This document shows, piece by piece, positions 48,860 through 60,899 of a stretch of DNA of 64,000 nucleotides. Source of the DNA: Chamaea fasciata (lineage: Eukaryota; Chordata; Aves; Passeriformes; Sylviidae); contig JARCOQ010000007.1 in assembly GCA_029207755.1 (NCBI GenBank), positions 40,381,656 to 40,445,655 of the forward strand, read 5' to 3'. The first letter of the stretch is position 1. Every line of letters begins with the position of its first letter. A model generated the notes under the pieces. The model was not told the DNA's origin. It did no database searches and saw nothing but the letters and a program-made list of their open reading frames with translations. A program made the translations under genes and the position numbers.

Positions 48860-49110
48860 CTCATGGTGCTTTGCATTTGAATTAATATAGCCTGGATCTC
48901 ATCTGGATATAAAGTCCAAATGAATGAGAGGGTCTTTCTGCTGAAATCCAAACCTTGTTAGAAGCATGCTCAAATAGCCCTATATAGCTTTGTTTTGCTA
49001 ATGTACCTTTATTTGCTGTGTGGCATAAAAATGGAATTCCTCCTGGAGTTCCTGTTACTGGCAGCAAAGTGATACTGCTGCCGAGCCTTGAAAACATGCA
49101 TGAGGCAGAA
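48860..49110. promoter_or_regulatory. Candidate conserved non-coding element
   Basis: Contains GCATTTGAATTAATATAGCC, CTATATAGC, TTGTTTTGCTAATG, CCTTTATTTGC and ACTGCTGCCGAGCC in compact order, with no repeats. TGCATTTGAATTAAT resembles an octamer/homeodomain composite. The call rests on motif density only. Confidence 0.3.
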
Positions 49111-52100
49111 TGCAACACTTCTGACACAGAGCTTTTTGTTGCACAGAGGTGATGAAGGAAGGTTGTGCTTTCATAGTGGGTTTTTTTTCCCCAAGCTTGT
49201 AAGCACAGGACAGTTGTGTGGTACATGATGTGTCAGGAAAGAAGCTGCTATGAGCTTAGATCTTTAGATCTTCTCCCTGTGCTCAGTGGGCAGTCACAGC
49301 AAGGCGGTGTGTGAGTGTGTGAGGCCATGCCCGTGACACATTCCTTAAGGGAGGGAACAGAAGAGGGCTGGGCCTCACCTCCCAACAGCAGCAGGGCCCT
49401 AGGCAGGAGTGATGGAAGGGACTGGTTATTCCAGGTGAGGACAGGTCCAGGTGTGGCAAGAGCACAGACTAAAGCAACAGCAAGAGACTGAGCAACCAAA
49501 TGTCTGCATCTGGAACACGGGCTCAACAGAAACCTTCCTCAAGCAGCTGTTTCCAAGGGGCTTTGGGTAAATCCACTTGAAGTTAAGAATTTGATGGATT
49601 TTTTTGTTTTCCCTTCTCACTGATAAACCTTGGTGAATGTGACATCTTTTTACAGGGGTTAGGTGGGGATGGGGAGGAGGAGTGGAGTATGGAGTGCAAT
49701 ATAGCTTGCTATAGACTGTGCTATACCTCATCTCCAGCTCAGGTTCCAGCAGTTTTGAAAATCTGTGATGAACTGCAGAACAGCTTTGTGCCCAGAAGTG
49801 GCCCATAGCACTTCCACGAGCACAGAAGGGGAGGAGGAGGGGGAAGAAGGCCACAGAGGCATTACAAGAGGGATGCTCTCTGTGGCACATCAAGATTGTC
49901 TGCTGACAAAGTGTTGCCATTTTGGCTCTTTCTCAGCCTTGCATTCTGTTGTCTGGCAGCATGTGGCTCTTTTGGACCGTGGGGACAGCTGTGGTGCACT
50001 TATCTGAGCACCTGGCACCTTATCCCAATACCCCCTGGCACTGCCACCTCTCTGCTGGCCCTTCCTGCACATTCTCTCAGCGCAAAGCACCTTCAGACCA
50101 AACCCTGAGTGACTGAAACAAGCAGTAAAGCTCTGCAGCTACACAGACTTCCCCTGCAGCTTGTCCCGTCAGTGTGCTGTAGTCTTGCTCCTTCATTGGG
50201 GATGAACTCCATGCTGAGTAGCTGAGTTTCTGGCTGCCTGGAGAGTAAAGGAATGCTAACTCCTTTGTGAAACTCTTCTTTCTTGCACATATGGGTAACT
50301 ACATTTAAAGAAAAGGCTCTTGCCATTTTCCCCTTCCTTCTCTCCACTCTCTTAAAGAGGAAATGCTATGAGTTTTGAGGTGCCCCAGGCTCCAGAGCAG
50401 GAAGTGTCCAGGCTGGGAGAGCTTTCAGAGGTGACTGGCAACACTGAGATGAAAAATTATTTGAGGCGATGGAATGAGGGGGCAAAGAGACTGCAACAGA
50501 ATTGCAGTGAAGAGGAAGAAACCACCTCACTCACTGCTAAAAGGAAGCTGAGCCAAAGCTCAGGAGAACTTGCTATGGTTAGCCTAAAGAAAAAATGAGA
50601 GACAAGGAAGAGAAGGATACTACCTGGATCTGTACCAGTTAAACATTTTAAAAGGGCTTACAGCTCTCTGCCAAAGGCCTGGCAGCCATATAGTGGGCTC
50701 AGAAGCGGTTTTAGATGGCTTCAGTTGGAAATGCAGATTCCTGTTCTCCTAGAGTTGCAAGGGAAAGTTATTGTAGCTTTATGTGCTAGGGAGATTTCTG
50801 TGGGGATAATGCTTAGCCAGCCGTCTTGTGTCCACAGTGAGGGAATGTATTATGGTGGCAGAACTTCACTGCCAGCGAGGGAATTGAGGCAAGGCATCTG
50901 CATACACTTTGCTGTGTCTGTGGAAATCGCGTGTGCCCTCAAGTGCCTCCAAACACAATTGTTTCATTTCCTCCAGTCAGGAGTTGTAGGTAGGGATTTG
51001 GTGTGATCTGTGTGGAGAGTAGTCTCTCCCATAATATCAAGACAGTTTCTGGTACTGTTCAGGGTTATTTTTTGTTGCCTATCTTCTCCCACCTGTCCCT
51101 GTAGCATATCCAGCCTGGCATAAAAGCCCAGAGATCACCTGGCCAGGAGCACTTGCTTGACCAGGTCTTGGGTACAGAGTGAGAGCTACTGAAGGAAGCA
51201 GATTTTTTTTCTCTCTGTTGTGACACACAAGGCTGACCTTGGCCAGCTACGAGCTGCAATTCCTTCAGGAAATATCCACCTGCTCCACGATGTCCTCAGC
51301 AGGGGCATGGGGGGACTGTCTGCATCAGCACCTCGAGTGCCTCCTCCCCTCCTGCTCTGACCTGAGTGCCTGTGGGGCTGTTTCCCACTCTTCACTGCCT
51401 GTGCAGTATCTTCTGCTCTTTCTTAAACATGGTTTCCCCTGGGCACCACTGTCTTGGCCAGGGGGCTGAGCTGTGCCCTGTCCTGGGCAGGTTGGAGCCA
51501 TTTGGAACAGGCTGTGTCAGGCATGGGACAGCCCCGGCCTCTCCTCACTGAGGCTGCCCTGCAGCCACCCCACAGCCAACACCTGGCCACAGACACCTGG
51601 TGTGGATAAGCTGAAAGACACTTGGCTGATAGTATCTGGACAGGGGTAAGAGCTGCACCTTCTCCTTAGACTGGTGAGAGTTCCACTCCCAGGGCAGAGA
51701 GGAGGGCTCCTTCTGACGCAATCAATGTGGCTGGGAGGTCAGGAGGGACTGAGATAGATGGTGTTGCTTTGGAGTGGACTCATGTAGGACCCATTGCAGA
51801 ATTAGTCTTTCCTCCCTTTAGAAGCTGCAGAATTTGCACTGCACCTCACTTTCTCTGGGGAGCTCTGCTGAGTTGTGCCAGCCTGCTGGCATGTCCTCAG
51901 TGGGAATGGGGGCAGGTGAAACCCCTCAGCTTCCATGCAGAGGGGTTCTCCTGGAAAAGCTTATTCTTCATCTGGGTGTCTGCAGGCAGAATATCCTCTT
52001 CCTCTGAGGAATTTCATCAGTTATTTCCCATAATTTTTATTTTAAAAAAATTACCTTTAAATCAAACAAGACACAGAAAGAGTATGGGGTCTTTCCCTGG

Positions 52101-52417
52101 AGAGAAGAGAGAGAGCACTAACAGCCTCTCTGACACACAAATTTGGAAAATAATGATGCTTTTTTTCAAGAGCTGAGCTAACAGTCTGGCTGTAAGGAGT
52201 TTAGATCTGGAGCCAGACATCATGGTTAGGCCTGTCTGTGGTTATAATGTAGTTGTTTGGGTTTTGTAGAAGTTGTCTGATGGAATCTGAACTAAGAACA
52301 AAACAAAAACCCAAGGGGAAGCTGTTTCTTGCAGTCCTGATCTCTATTTGATCTGGCACCAGAGCTGGCTTAAATCTCACTTTGTCCTCCTTCTCCTGAT
52401 ATCAAAATTGCTCTATT
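49111..52417. other. Unique, GC-richer non-coding sequence
   Basis: GC content rises around 49,300-51,600. Several open frames exist (164 codons minus at 49,426-49,920; 149 codons plus at 51,727-52,176), but their compositions track local base composition and none carries a known motif. No CpG island or promoter is evident. Confidence 0.45.
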
Positions 52418-52774
52418 ATGACAGTTTCCATGCTTCCTCTCCCTGCCCACCATGCCAAGGTCACGGAGAACATGAAACAGTATCTCTTGCCTGAAGCCAA
52501 CCATAGTAGGCTGCCGGGCTGCTTTGAGATTTGTGAGTGCACAGCTAATGCCCTGCCAGCACAGGACTTGCTGGTGCTAAACAAGGTCCTGAGCAAGTGG
52601 TACAACAGCAGTGATGAGTTTCTGCAAAGCATCTGCAGCAAGTGGAAAGTGCAGAAGGTGCTTGCCCCAAATGGTGCAATTGACAGCCCAGCGCTGGAGG
52701 GATGCATGGCAGCATGCTGCTGGAAGAGGATGGTGGTGGTTTCCAGTGAGTGGAATCGTGCTTGCATAATTTAG
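52418..52774 (+). CDS. Unrecognised open frame, possible exon
   Basis: A 118-codon plus-strand frame has a fairly protein-like composition in its middle (KQYLLPEANHSRLPG, SKWYNSSDEFLQ). A pyrimidine-rich stretch ending CCAAG at 52,459 could act as a splice acceptor, and CCA|GTGAGT at 52,743-52,751 as a donor. These would bound a 286-base exon. An equally long frame runs on the opposite strand, which argues for chance. No family is recognised, and no neighbouring exons are visible. Confidence 0.15.
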   Translation: MTVSMLPLPAHHAKVTENMKQYLLPEANHSRLPGCFEICECTANALPAQDLLVLNKVLSKWYNSSDEFLQSICSKWKVQKVLAPNGAIDSPALEGCMAACCWKRMVVVSSEWNRACII

Positions 52775-52799
52775 GCAGGAGTACATCCAAGAATTCTTT

Positions 52800-55019
52800 T
52801 TCTAATTTTGTTTTAATTTTTTTTTTTTTACTTTTCTCATGGATGTAAACACAGAAGCCCTCTTAGGCAAAGGCTATGTAGTAGGAGTGAAAGTTTAGAA
52901 TGGATCTAAGTGAGGTAAGGGTAGAAGAGACTGTATTATCATAATGTGTGTGATAGACTGACAAAGGCTATGTATTTAAATGTAATGCAGCATATGATTG
53001 TCCTAGTGCTTGCAGGCTTTAGTTAAATCCTCACTAAAGGATTAAAATAAAAGGTTTTATTTCTGTGTGTATGTGTAGAACTGAATGCTTGCTCTGGATC
53101 GTTTCTGAACACACTCTGGTATGTGTTTTGTTGCTCAGGCCAAGCTATTTTTCATTAATGCACTGTTATTACTGGTGGACTCAGAAAAATGAGGGAGAGG
53201 AACATTCTTCTGCACTTGCTCTTGTTCCTCTTCAAGACTATGGCATAACCTCTGCTTAAGCAGCCACAGATGGTGCCTCTCCAAAATCTAATTCTACAAA
53301 TAGCTGTGCCAGGTGAAGACTTTTCTCTGCCCACACGTCTGAAAATGAAAGAATAGATTTGGGTGCAGCCTAATCCAGGAAAGTTCCTTAGTCTTAGCCT
53401 GAAATACTTTACTTGTAACTATTCAGAAAGTTTGCATATTCCCTTCTGCCAAAGAACTGTGAGAGTCCTAATCTCCACCTAGCCAGCAGCTACTCGGTGC
53501 TAATATCTTTAACTGGAATGGTTAAATCTGGTAGGGGGCTTGTGTTGAAATCTTAGTCATTTTTACATTCCTGAAAAATAGCAAAATATATAGGAACTAA
53601 AGAAGGAGCAAAGTTTACAAGAGTGTTAACGGAGCAGTGTGACTTACCCTGCTGATGACAGAGACTTGGCAACATGGCGTGAACCATTCTGGAAAGTACA
53701 TGAAAAAACTGGATGCAAACATATGAACTTTGTGTTCAATGTGTGCAAGAAAAGTGCCCTGCTATAGCTATTGGTTGCACAGAAAAAGAGTATTGAAGCA
53801 GTATGAAATTTATGGCATTAAAATCAAATAAGGAGTTAAAAACCACTAATCTTGCAATAATATCAGCATTTCCCTCTTGAGAAATTGCTGGTTTTCAGAT
53901 TATTTTGTATCAAAATGCGTAGTATATTTAACTTCCTATTAGACCTAAGAGTCCTACTATATGTGGCAAGCATCCAGAAGAAAGTTGCTACTCAAACTTT
54001 TTCATTCTTTTTTTTACTTCTTGTCTTGTATTTTCGCAGTCTTGGAACAGATTTGTTGATTTCGGTTTTTTTACATTATTTCCTTTATGTTAAAAAAAAG
54101 AATAATTTTTAGAACATATTTTTGTAAGTAGTGTAAGTAGTCTCTGTTTGAAATTTGTGCAATTCACACCTCACTAAATTCAGTGGGGCACAAATGCAGC
54201 TGTTTAGAATTTTGGGGTTTGTGAGGCTCTTTCAAAGTAGTATGACTCTGATGAAGAAACTTTTTATTGTGTTATAATTATTCTTCATAGTTAGTGGCTA
54301 GCCTTGGAAACTGCAAAGCTGACTTTCAGTTTATCTTTAATACTTGTATTCATACCTGCATTTCCTGATATAAAAGCAGCAGTGACTCTGAGCTCTAAAC
54401 TTACAACATGTAAATCGGATTTGCACCAAAGCATCTTGAGGCACACAGGAGAAGGGACAAAGATTATCTGTATGGTTTAATGTACGGGTGGAGGCAATTG
54501 GAAGATTACATTGATTGGACCAGTATTTTCAATCTTCAATTGTTTTTGCTTTGGCCCTATCTAAAAAAGGTATCTGTGAATTTTTAATTTTTTTTGTCTT
54601 TAAGAGTAAAGTATATTTTGCATTCCTCTATAGTAGCTTGTATGCAGCTGAGCAAATTCTGCCTGGATTTATATGTGCAAGACTCAAACTCTAAGACTGA
54701 AGGAAATGAAGCACTGAAATTTTACCTCCACCATAGAATTGAGGATCTGAGATTGAAATATAGGTGCATGATCAAAGTGGCCCTAGCAAGAAGCATTTTA
54801 AAAAATACCTTCCCCAGAAACAAGTAGAAAATACTGCAAAACTGCACTTGCACTTTACAATGGGTAAAGGGCACCTTACGGGTACCTCAAGGATACCTTG
54901 TACTTGAGTATCTCAAGGAAAGGGTTGAGCTTTTTTGGAGTCTACAAGTCACTAATGTTTATCTTGGTAATTTTTTTTTGTTTTTAATTTATCTGAAGGT
55001 GCTTTTGAAATCTTCTGGC
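52800..55019. other. Unique AT-rich non-coding sequence
   Basis: T-rich patches lie near 52,818-52,830 and 54,000-54,110. No repeat or exon is recognised. Confidence 0.5.
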
Positions 55020-55048
55020 TTTTTTTTTTTTTTTTTTTTTTTTTTTTT
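55020..55048. repeat. 29-base poly-T run
   Basis: Pure T homopolymer followed by CCAGTG. It resembles a polypyrimidine tract, but no acceptor-exon structure follows convincingly. Confidence 0.95.
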
Positions 55049-56049
55049 CCAGTGTTTTGAGTGGGCATTCAGTCTTATGGCCTCCACTCTTGGATTATTT
55101 CCCTGCCTCACCCTGAGTCTGGAGTCTGGAATTAAGTGGTGTTTGTGCACAAGGATGCTGGCAGTGGGGGTGGGGAACTTGTGTTTGAAGTTTTATCTAA
55201 AGCAGATCTTCTCTGGATTGCAGGGTACCCCACTGGGGTGCAATTAAAATTGTACATCCTGCTGTCTAAAAGCAGAGAGGAAGGATGGAGTAATGCTGGC
55301 TCCATTCAAAGTTCATTCATACTAGTTAGCTGTGGCATGCTGTCAAGAGCTCCTCCCTTCACCCTTCAAGCAGAAAGTGGAAGAATGGGGTATTAGTGTT
55401 CGCCCAGGGCTTCTTCTGCTGTGTAGGTGCAGGATGCTAGTGATAACACTGGGCATGGACCTAAGAACTGAATAGAACTTCCCAGCTACCTGCTGGAGAT
55501 GTGCCCCAAAAGTCCTTGTGATTTAGACTACATTATTAGTTTTCCCACTAGAGCATCAGTTTATCCCATGACAATGTAAGGGGGCAGGAATGATGCTTTT
55601 CCATTCAACACAAAGCTTGACAGAGTAGTATTTGAAGAACTTTAGATGTCAGCAGTAGATAACAGCAAAGAACAGTCTAACAGTTAAAGCTGAGTTTTTC
55701 AAAAGTGACTTTTGGATTTAGGTTTTGGGACCTTGATCTGCCTTCACCTGCCATGCCTCAGCCTGATTATTCTGTGCACTGAGTGTCTAAAATTCCTTCT
55801 GATGGCAATGGGTAGGGTAAAAGGTTTTACAGTTCTTAGTATTAAAGCCCAAAATATCTTGTACTAGCCAGCCCAAATGAGAGGGCAAAAATAAAATTTT
55901 TCTTTGTTTATCAGGTATTTTTTGATCTGAGATCTGATTCAACTAGGTGAAGGACCAGAATCCAGGCAGTTGAGGGTGTGTTTCCATGCTGGAGCTCAGC
56001 CTGTCAGATACTATTTTCCCCCCTCTTCATTTGTAGGTCTTCATCTGTA
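55049..56049. other. Unique non-coding sequence
   Basis: No recognised repeat, RNA gene or exon. Confidence 0.5.
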
Positions 56050-56170
56050 GATATCAAAGTGCTTTAAAGCACAGTGTTGAGTATTGTTATCTCTGTTTTT
56101 TTAAAGCTGAGAGCTGTGCAGCTGTGGTAAAGTGACAAGCCACACTCCACATAGGACAGTAGCTCAACTG
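56050..56170 (+). mobile_element. MIR-like SINE remnant
   Basis: GTGCTTTAAAG, then TATTGTTATCTCTGTTTT, GAGAGCTGTGCAGC and GTAAAGTGACAAGCCACACT follow the order of the MIR core and 3' half. Compare 'tattatccccattttacag', 'gaggcacagagagg' and 'aagtgacttgcccaaggtcacac'. Heavily diverged. MIRs are old amniote tRNA-derived SINEs and are sparse in birds. Confidence 0.4.
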
Positions 56171-57696
56171 AGGAAAACGACTAGCTGTCATGAGTCTGCC
56201 CAGTGCTTCATCAGACCCCTCTCAAGAGAAAACAGCATTTTTTTCGTAAAACTCCTTGAATAAATCCTACCAGCTTAGACACAAAGGACACTGACACGAG
56301 GTGAATTAAACATGCAGTAGGATTTGGCCAAAAAAGAGGAAATTACTGTATCTTCCTGTATAATCAATAGCTGAAATTGAATGAGACCTTGGCTCTGATG
56401 TGGTGGTTCCTAGCCTTGATTTGGGATAGCTGCTCTTGTTGAACTAACTTTCTTTACTCCAGTAAGAGAAGCAGCTGCAGTGCGGTGTAGACATGCCTAA
56501 ACTAGCTTAAACAGTTCAAGTACTGCTAGCCACTGAGCCAAAGAACCATGGAGTTCAGCATGGGCTTTGTGCCTGAGGATTTTATCCTGCTTTATATGAG
56601 TTTAGCATTTCTTTACCATCCCAGCTCAAGCAAGCCAAGCAATATGTTGAAAAGGCTGGTGGGTCTGGTACCCTGTCTGCACTAGTACTTTTTCTGGCAG
56701 AAGTGAGCGTGGTGCTAGGGTTGATTGTAGGAGATGTTGCCAAAGACAGCAGTGTCATGAAAGCTGTTTTGCTTGTCTCTGCCTACAATTCTCCCTCTTC
56801 TTCCCCCCTCTTCCACTGGTCTTCATCATTAGCTGCCTTGCATTAGATTCCATTTGCTATGTAGCTCCCTTGTCACTAAGGTTCTCCTGGAGATCATGAA
56901 TATCTAGGAGCTGGAGAAGGCTTGGAGAAACAGCTGCCCGCTGGACCTTGCCTGATTGTGGCGTTAACAGGAAAATCTTTAGGGACTAAATATGGGAAAA
57001 TCCAGGACCATTACCCCTGTGTCAGGTAATGAGGACCAGCCCAGAAGCATTTGTGATGTTTTCTCTCAAGTCACTCTCCAGATGATGGACTCCCAGCTCA
57101 GCCTCTGTAAGAGAGCTTTACTAATATCTGTAACTCATCACTTTCTCCTGGCAGCCATGGACTGCCAGAGATTTCATTAAGCAGAAATGAGGGTTCAGGT
57201 CCTTGAGAGCTAAGTAACTGAATCAATAGGGAGGTACCATCAGTGCCCTCAGTTTTGTTTGCAGGAACAGCCTCATCAAATAGTGTTTGTGGGCAGAGAC
57301 CCTAAGTAGACTACCGAGCTGTTAAATTGCCAACCTACCCACTAGTTTATTCTGCAGCAGAAATACAAGCATGCCTGGACCAACCCCCAGAACTCAACTC
57401 TGAACTCCTCTCTCGTTCTGTCAGAATTCCCAGCTTGTTTTGAAAATGGCATTTATTTTTGTTAAATTGCAAAAGAGTTGGATGCAGTCTCCTAGTTGTG
57501 TTTTGCCTCTTCTTTGTGCAGTGAATTTTGTTCATTTGCTTTACATGCCTCAAGTTGCTGTAATGCTGCTGGGAAAGTAATTGCCTTGCACTTTCTCTTT
57601 CTGATGCCCACGGGTGACTGTGGGGGACTCCTCCCTGGGCACAGTGCAGAGTTAAAAGCCCAGCTTTTGCTGCCTTGCTTAAGACCTGGTTATTTC
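56171..57696. other. Unique non-coding sequence
   Basis: No repeat or exon recognised. It runs up to the poly-T tracts that precede the promoter-like block. Confidence 0.5.
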
Positions 57697-57721
57697 TTTT
57701 TTTTTTTTTTTTTTTTTCTTT

Positions 57722-57754
<33 letters not shown>
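57697..57754. repeat. Twin poly-T tracts (21 T and 31 T)
   Basis: Two T homopolymers (57,697-57,717 and 57,724-57,754) are separated by CTTTCC-type bases. Poly(dA:dT) of this length excludes nucleosomes and lies directly upstream of the E-box and MEF2-type sites. Confidence 0.9.
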
Positions 57755-57755
<1 letters not shown>

Positions 57756-57830
57756 TCAGCTGCCTGTTATATCAATCACAGAGCTGGGATCTATTTATAG
57801 GTTGGGACTCGGAGTACTGTGTCCTAGTCA
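57755..57830 (+). promoter_or_regulatory. Candidate promoter/enhancer with E-box and MEF2 site
   Basis: CAGCTG (E-box, myogenic bHLH type) at 57,757-57,762 is followed by CTATTTATAG at 57,791-57,800. The latter is a perfect match to the MEF2 consensus YTAWWWWTAR and also reads as a TATA-like box. The E-box/MEF2 pairing is typical of muscle-active control regions. A start site would be expected near 57,825. Activity and tissue are inferred. Confidence 0.4.
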
Positions 57831-57968
57831 CAAAGAGAGGCAGAGACGCAGAGGGGACTGTCGGCTGGTGCAGGCAGAACCAAAAGATATTTAATCAGCA
57901 ATTAGAAACACCTGAGGGCAAGGGAAATTCTACTCCAGCCTCGAGTCTCATCTCTCAGCCTGCAGCAT
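57825..57968 (+). other. Possible non-coding first exon
   Basis: About 140 bases lie between the TATA/MEF2-like site and a good splice donor (CAT|GTAAGTAG, GT at 57,969-57,970). The stretch retains CpGs (GACGCAGAGG, TGTCGG, CTCGAG) and a homeodomain-type TTTAATCAGCAATTAG. No protein is evident. An ATG overlaps the donor, so if this is an exon it would be 5' UTR. Alternatively it is one conserved enhancer. Confidence 0.3.
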
Positions 57969-58022
57969 GTAAGTAGCGAACTTCTATCTTTTATTGCGTT
58001 TATGGGCTTGTGTTTTGTTTCT

Positions 58023-58057
58023 CTTTTTTTTTTTTGTTTTGTTTTGTTTTGTTTTTT
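58023..58057. repeat. T run and (GTTTT)n microsatellite
   Basis: A T homopolymer grades into four GTTTT units. Confidence 0.9.
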
Positions 58058-58473
58058 AATCCAAGCATTGCTCGGCACAAATCCTTTTATCTGGTTTGAA
58101 AATTATGGCAGCATCTTGATATAGTTAAAGGTGATAATTTTTTTGATTTTCACTCTGTCAAAGGAAGGTCAGTGCGACCCACAAGGAGAGGAGTTGGTTC
58201 AGAACTTTGTAGAAATCAGGCGGTTTCTCTATTTGAGTGTGGCTTTTTCCTCTGGAAATAAGTAAATGAAAGTTTGTGTGGAACAGTTTTGTTTTGGGAA
58301 TAGAAACAGTCAGGTTTGCTGGCATTCCAAAAAGGTCAATGTATAACGTAACTCTGCTTAAGGGCTTACCAAGGACAGGTGCTATTTATCCCATGCTGGT
58401 AAAGGCAAACCTGGAAACTTTAGCAGTCCTGTCTTAAAAGAACCAAGTGACAACCTTCCCTCTATTAGAAAAA

Positions 58474-58493
58474 CCCAAACCCCACACCCCCCC
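58474..58493 (-). other. G-quadruplex motif on the minus strand
   Basis: Plus-strand CCC, CCCC and CCCCCCC tracts with three-base spacers. On the minus strand the seven-G tract can supply two G3 runs, meeting the G3+N1-7 rule. Confidence 0.45.
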
Positions 58494-58766
58494 AGCTGCA
58501 TATCCCGTCTTTTCTTATCAGACACATGCAATGAAATTTTGCTTTTACTGAAGGCATTTATCATTGAGCAGTTGATGTTTCTTTAATTTTAAAAGTCCCA
58601 AAGCAGCTGAAGTATCTTCAATGGCAAAAGAGGGGTGCAAGTCTTTGCAAAGTTGGCACAGTGATAATCAAAGAAGGAACTTACTCTCTCATCACCAACA
58701 AGACATTTGCTTTAAAGCAGCCAAGATGTAAAACGTTTGAACAATGATATATTTTTGGAGTATTTT

Positions 58767-58904
58767 TATTAACAGAAATACGAAGAGAGGGAGAACAATA
58801 ATTAGTCAGAAATTGGGTTTTATTAATAGCTTTTAGTAGAAATATTAAGAGAGGGAGAAAAATAATGACTCTGTTTTTTTTTGTTAATAGCTTTTAGTAT
58901 AATG
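58767..58904. repeat. Imperfect tandem repeat, period about 61-64 bp
   Basis: The unit core AGAAATA..AAGAGAGGGAGAA occurs at 58,774-58,802 and 58,838-58,866. TTAATAGCTTTTAGTA occurs at 58,823-58,838 and 58,884-58,899. This is about two and a half diverged copies of an AT-rich unit. Confidence 0.75.
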
Positions 58905-60899
58905 CTTTTGTCAAAATATAAGAGGTTTTTCTTGTTTCATATTTTTGCTTCAGAGGTTTGTGTTACATCTTTTTATAAAACGTGAGATAAATATTTATTT
59001 CTAAGTATCGGAAAATAACCTTGCTATGTCTACCCTCCAAAACCTTAATACTACAATTTTAATTTTGCTATATCAAGTTTTTTAGCATACATTTTTCACT
59101 AAATGTATGGTCTAGAAAACTTTTTCTCCACCCACAATTTACCATTTTTGAAGGTAGCAACAAATAAAATGAGGCTAAAATTAAAATAATTTGGAGGAAA
59201 ATGTGTCTAATAAAAACAGAATAATAAAACCAGAGCTGCCTCACAATTAAAAGATGAGGTTCTGAGAAATACTTGATAGACAAATTTCTTGAATTGACTG
59301 TAGAAAGGTGACAAATGGGCTTCTTCTTTAGTTCTTTATTTTGCATTTCTTCATTGTACATTTTATAATACTTAGAGCTTTTAGCTTAAGTACTAGGAAT
59401 AAAAAATGTTGACTACATATTAATGCTTTCTAAGTTTTTAACCATCGATATGAATACTCCATTATTCAGCTACAATTCTGATATAAGGAAGGCTTTTAGG
59501 AGAATATGGATAAACCAGGTGAATTTATATGCCCAAATAATGCCCCAAAAGATCATTACAACACATTACCTGCTATGAACCCTTTTTCTCACAAATAAAA
59601 CAAAACTGTGGTTGTTGTCATAATATGAAGTTTCATTTTGATTATTCAAGCTTTTTGCCATACTTAAAAATGAACATATTTAAATTATTTAGGTGCTTTT
59701 CTGTTTGTTTTGCCATGATATTACATTTATTACTTCTCTGTGATAATGCAATGTTATTTTATAATAAAAGAAGAGCAGATTTTTCTGAAAAGCATTGAAG
59801 GACTAAAATTGCTGACTCTGTAACTAACAAAGAATCTATCATATAGCTGGTTGTAGGTCTCACTAAAAATTAAAAACCAAAAGACGTTGCTGAAAAAAAA
59901 AAGATTATTTTCTTCCCTACACAAAACCAATATTAGCATGACTATGCTTGGAAATAACTGCAACACCCCCCCCCCCCCCCTCCCCATTTACCATACATTT
60001 TCACAGAAATCTGAGCATTCTCAAAAAAGTCTTCCAAGTACAAAGCTATGAAAGATTCAATCTTAAGAATTTGTTTGGACTAGTCTGTAATTGTGTCTAC
60101 AGAATTGCTGGACTTTATCTTTCTCTTTCAACCACACATGAGTATTTTGCCCTGTTACCTGCCATATCTTTTGATTACTGCTTTGGAAAAAAAAATAACC
60201 AAGCACCTGCTGTCCTGTGGCATAATGATAATGATTTATAGGACTGCTTTTATTTGGTGGGAAGGAGTTACCTGTGGTTAAAGGGAAGACCATTGCATTA
60301 TGTAGTAGAAAGTGTTTGTTATTTAGTTTCTGCTTCATTAATGAGTCACATTTTTTGAACTAAGCACCTATCAACCTCCAAACTGTCTTATTGTACATAT
60401 GCTGTTGCATGATTCTTTTTCATTCCTTAAAAAACCCAACAAACATCTTTTGTTTCATCCCACTTTATTTGTTTCTTTGACTGCAAAGTAATGATTGACA
60501 TGCAGATTCTCTTTTCCACGCCTCTCCTTTCATTGCTGAGTATGACATCTCTTGGGAATTATAAATAAAACCTGTGCCAAATCTGCTGCACAGGTGTCTG
60601 GAGTACAGCATGCTCAGGTGTCTCACTGTAAATCCCTGAGAATATGAAGTAAACACAAGCAGGATAAAAATATTCTTCCTGAAACAATTCTGTGTTTTGA
60701 AGGGCCTTCTGCATAAACCCCCCAAAGCCAGCAGCCAGTTATTAAAGACTGTGTAGCTATCCCTCTCTTACCTTTTTTATCGCTTTACCTGTACATCTGT
60801 CCATCTATTTCTCATCTATTTTTACATTTCATTATGCTGTGCTTGCTCTCCAGCTCTCTTCTCTTCCTTTCCTGAAGACACATTTCTATCTAGCACAGA
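58905..60899. other. AT-rich, repeat-poor non-coding sequence
   Basis: Two kilobases of AT-rich DNA without recognisable retroposons. It holds a 15-C run (59,966-59,980) and a 7-bp hairpin (60,571-60,594) that overlaps one of two CAGGTGTCT repeats. The absence of insertions may reflect constraint or chance. Confidence 0.45.
59966..59980. repeat. 15-base poly-C run
   Basis: Pure C run followed by TCCCC. A likely length-variable site. Confidence 0.95.

Larger units (their letters stand above)
57971..58766. other. Unique sequence after the promoter-like block
   Basis: A GTTTT repeat lies at 58,023-58,057, and a minus-strand quadruplex motif at 58,474-58,493. Nothing else is recognised. Confidence 0.5.

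Noticed and set aside
49426..49920. 164-codon minus-strand open frame
   Set aside because: Cys/Ser/Pro/His-rich translation typical of chance frames in GC-richer DNA; overlaps other frames; no motif.
51727..52176. 149-codon plus-strand frame
   Set aside because: No motif recognised, no splice context; composition follows local bases.
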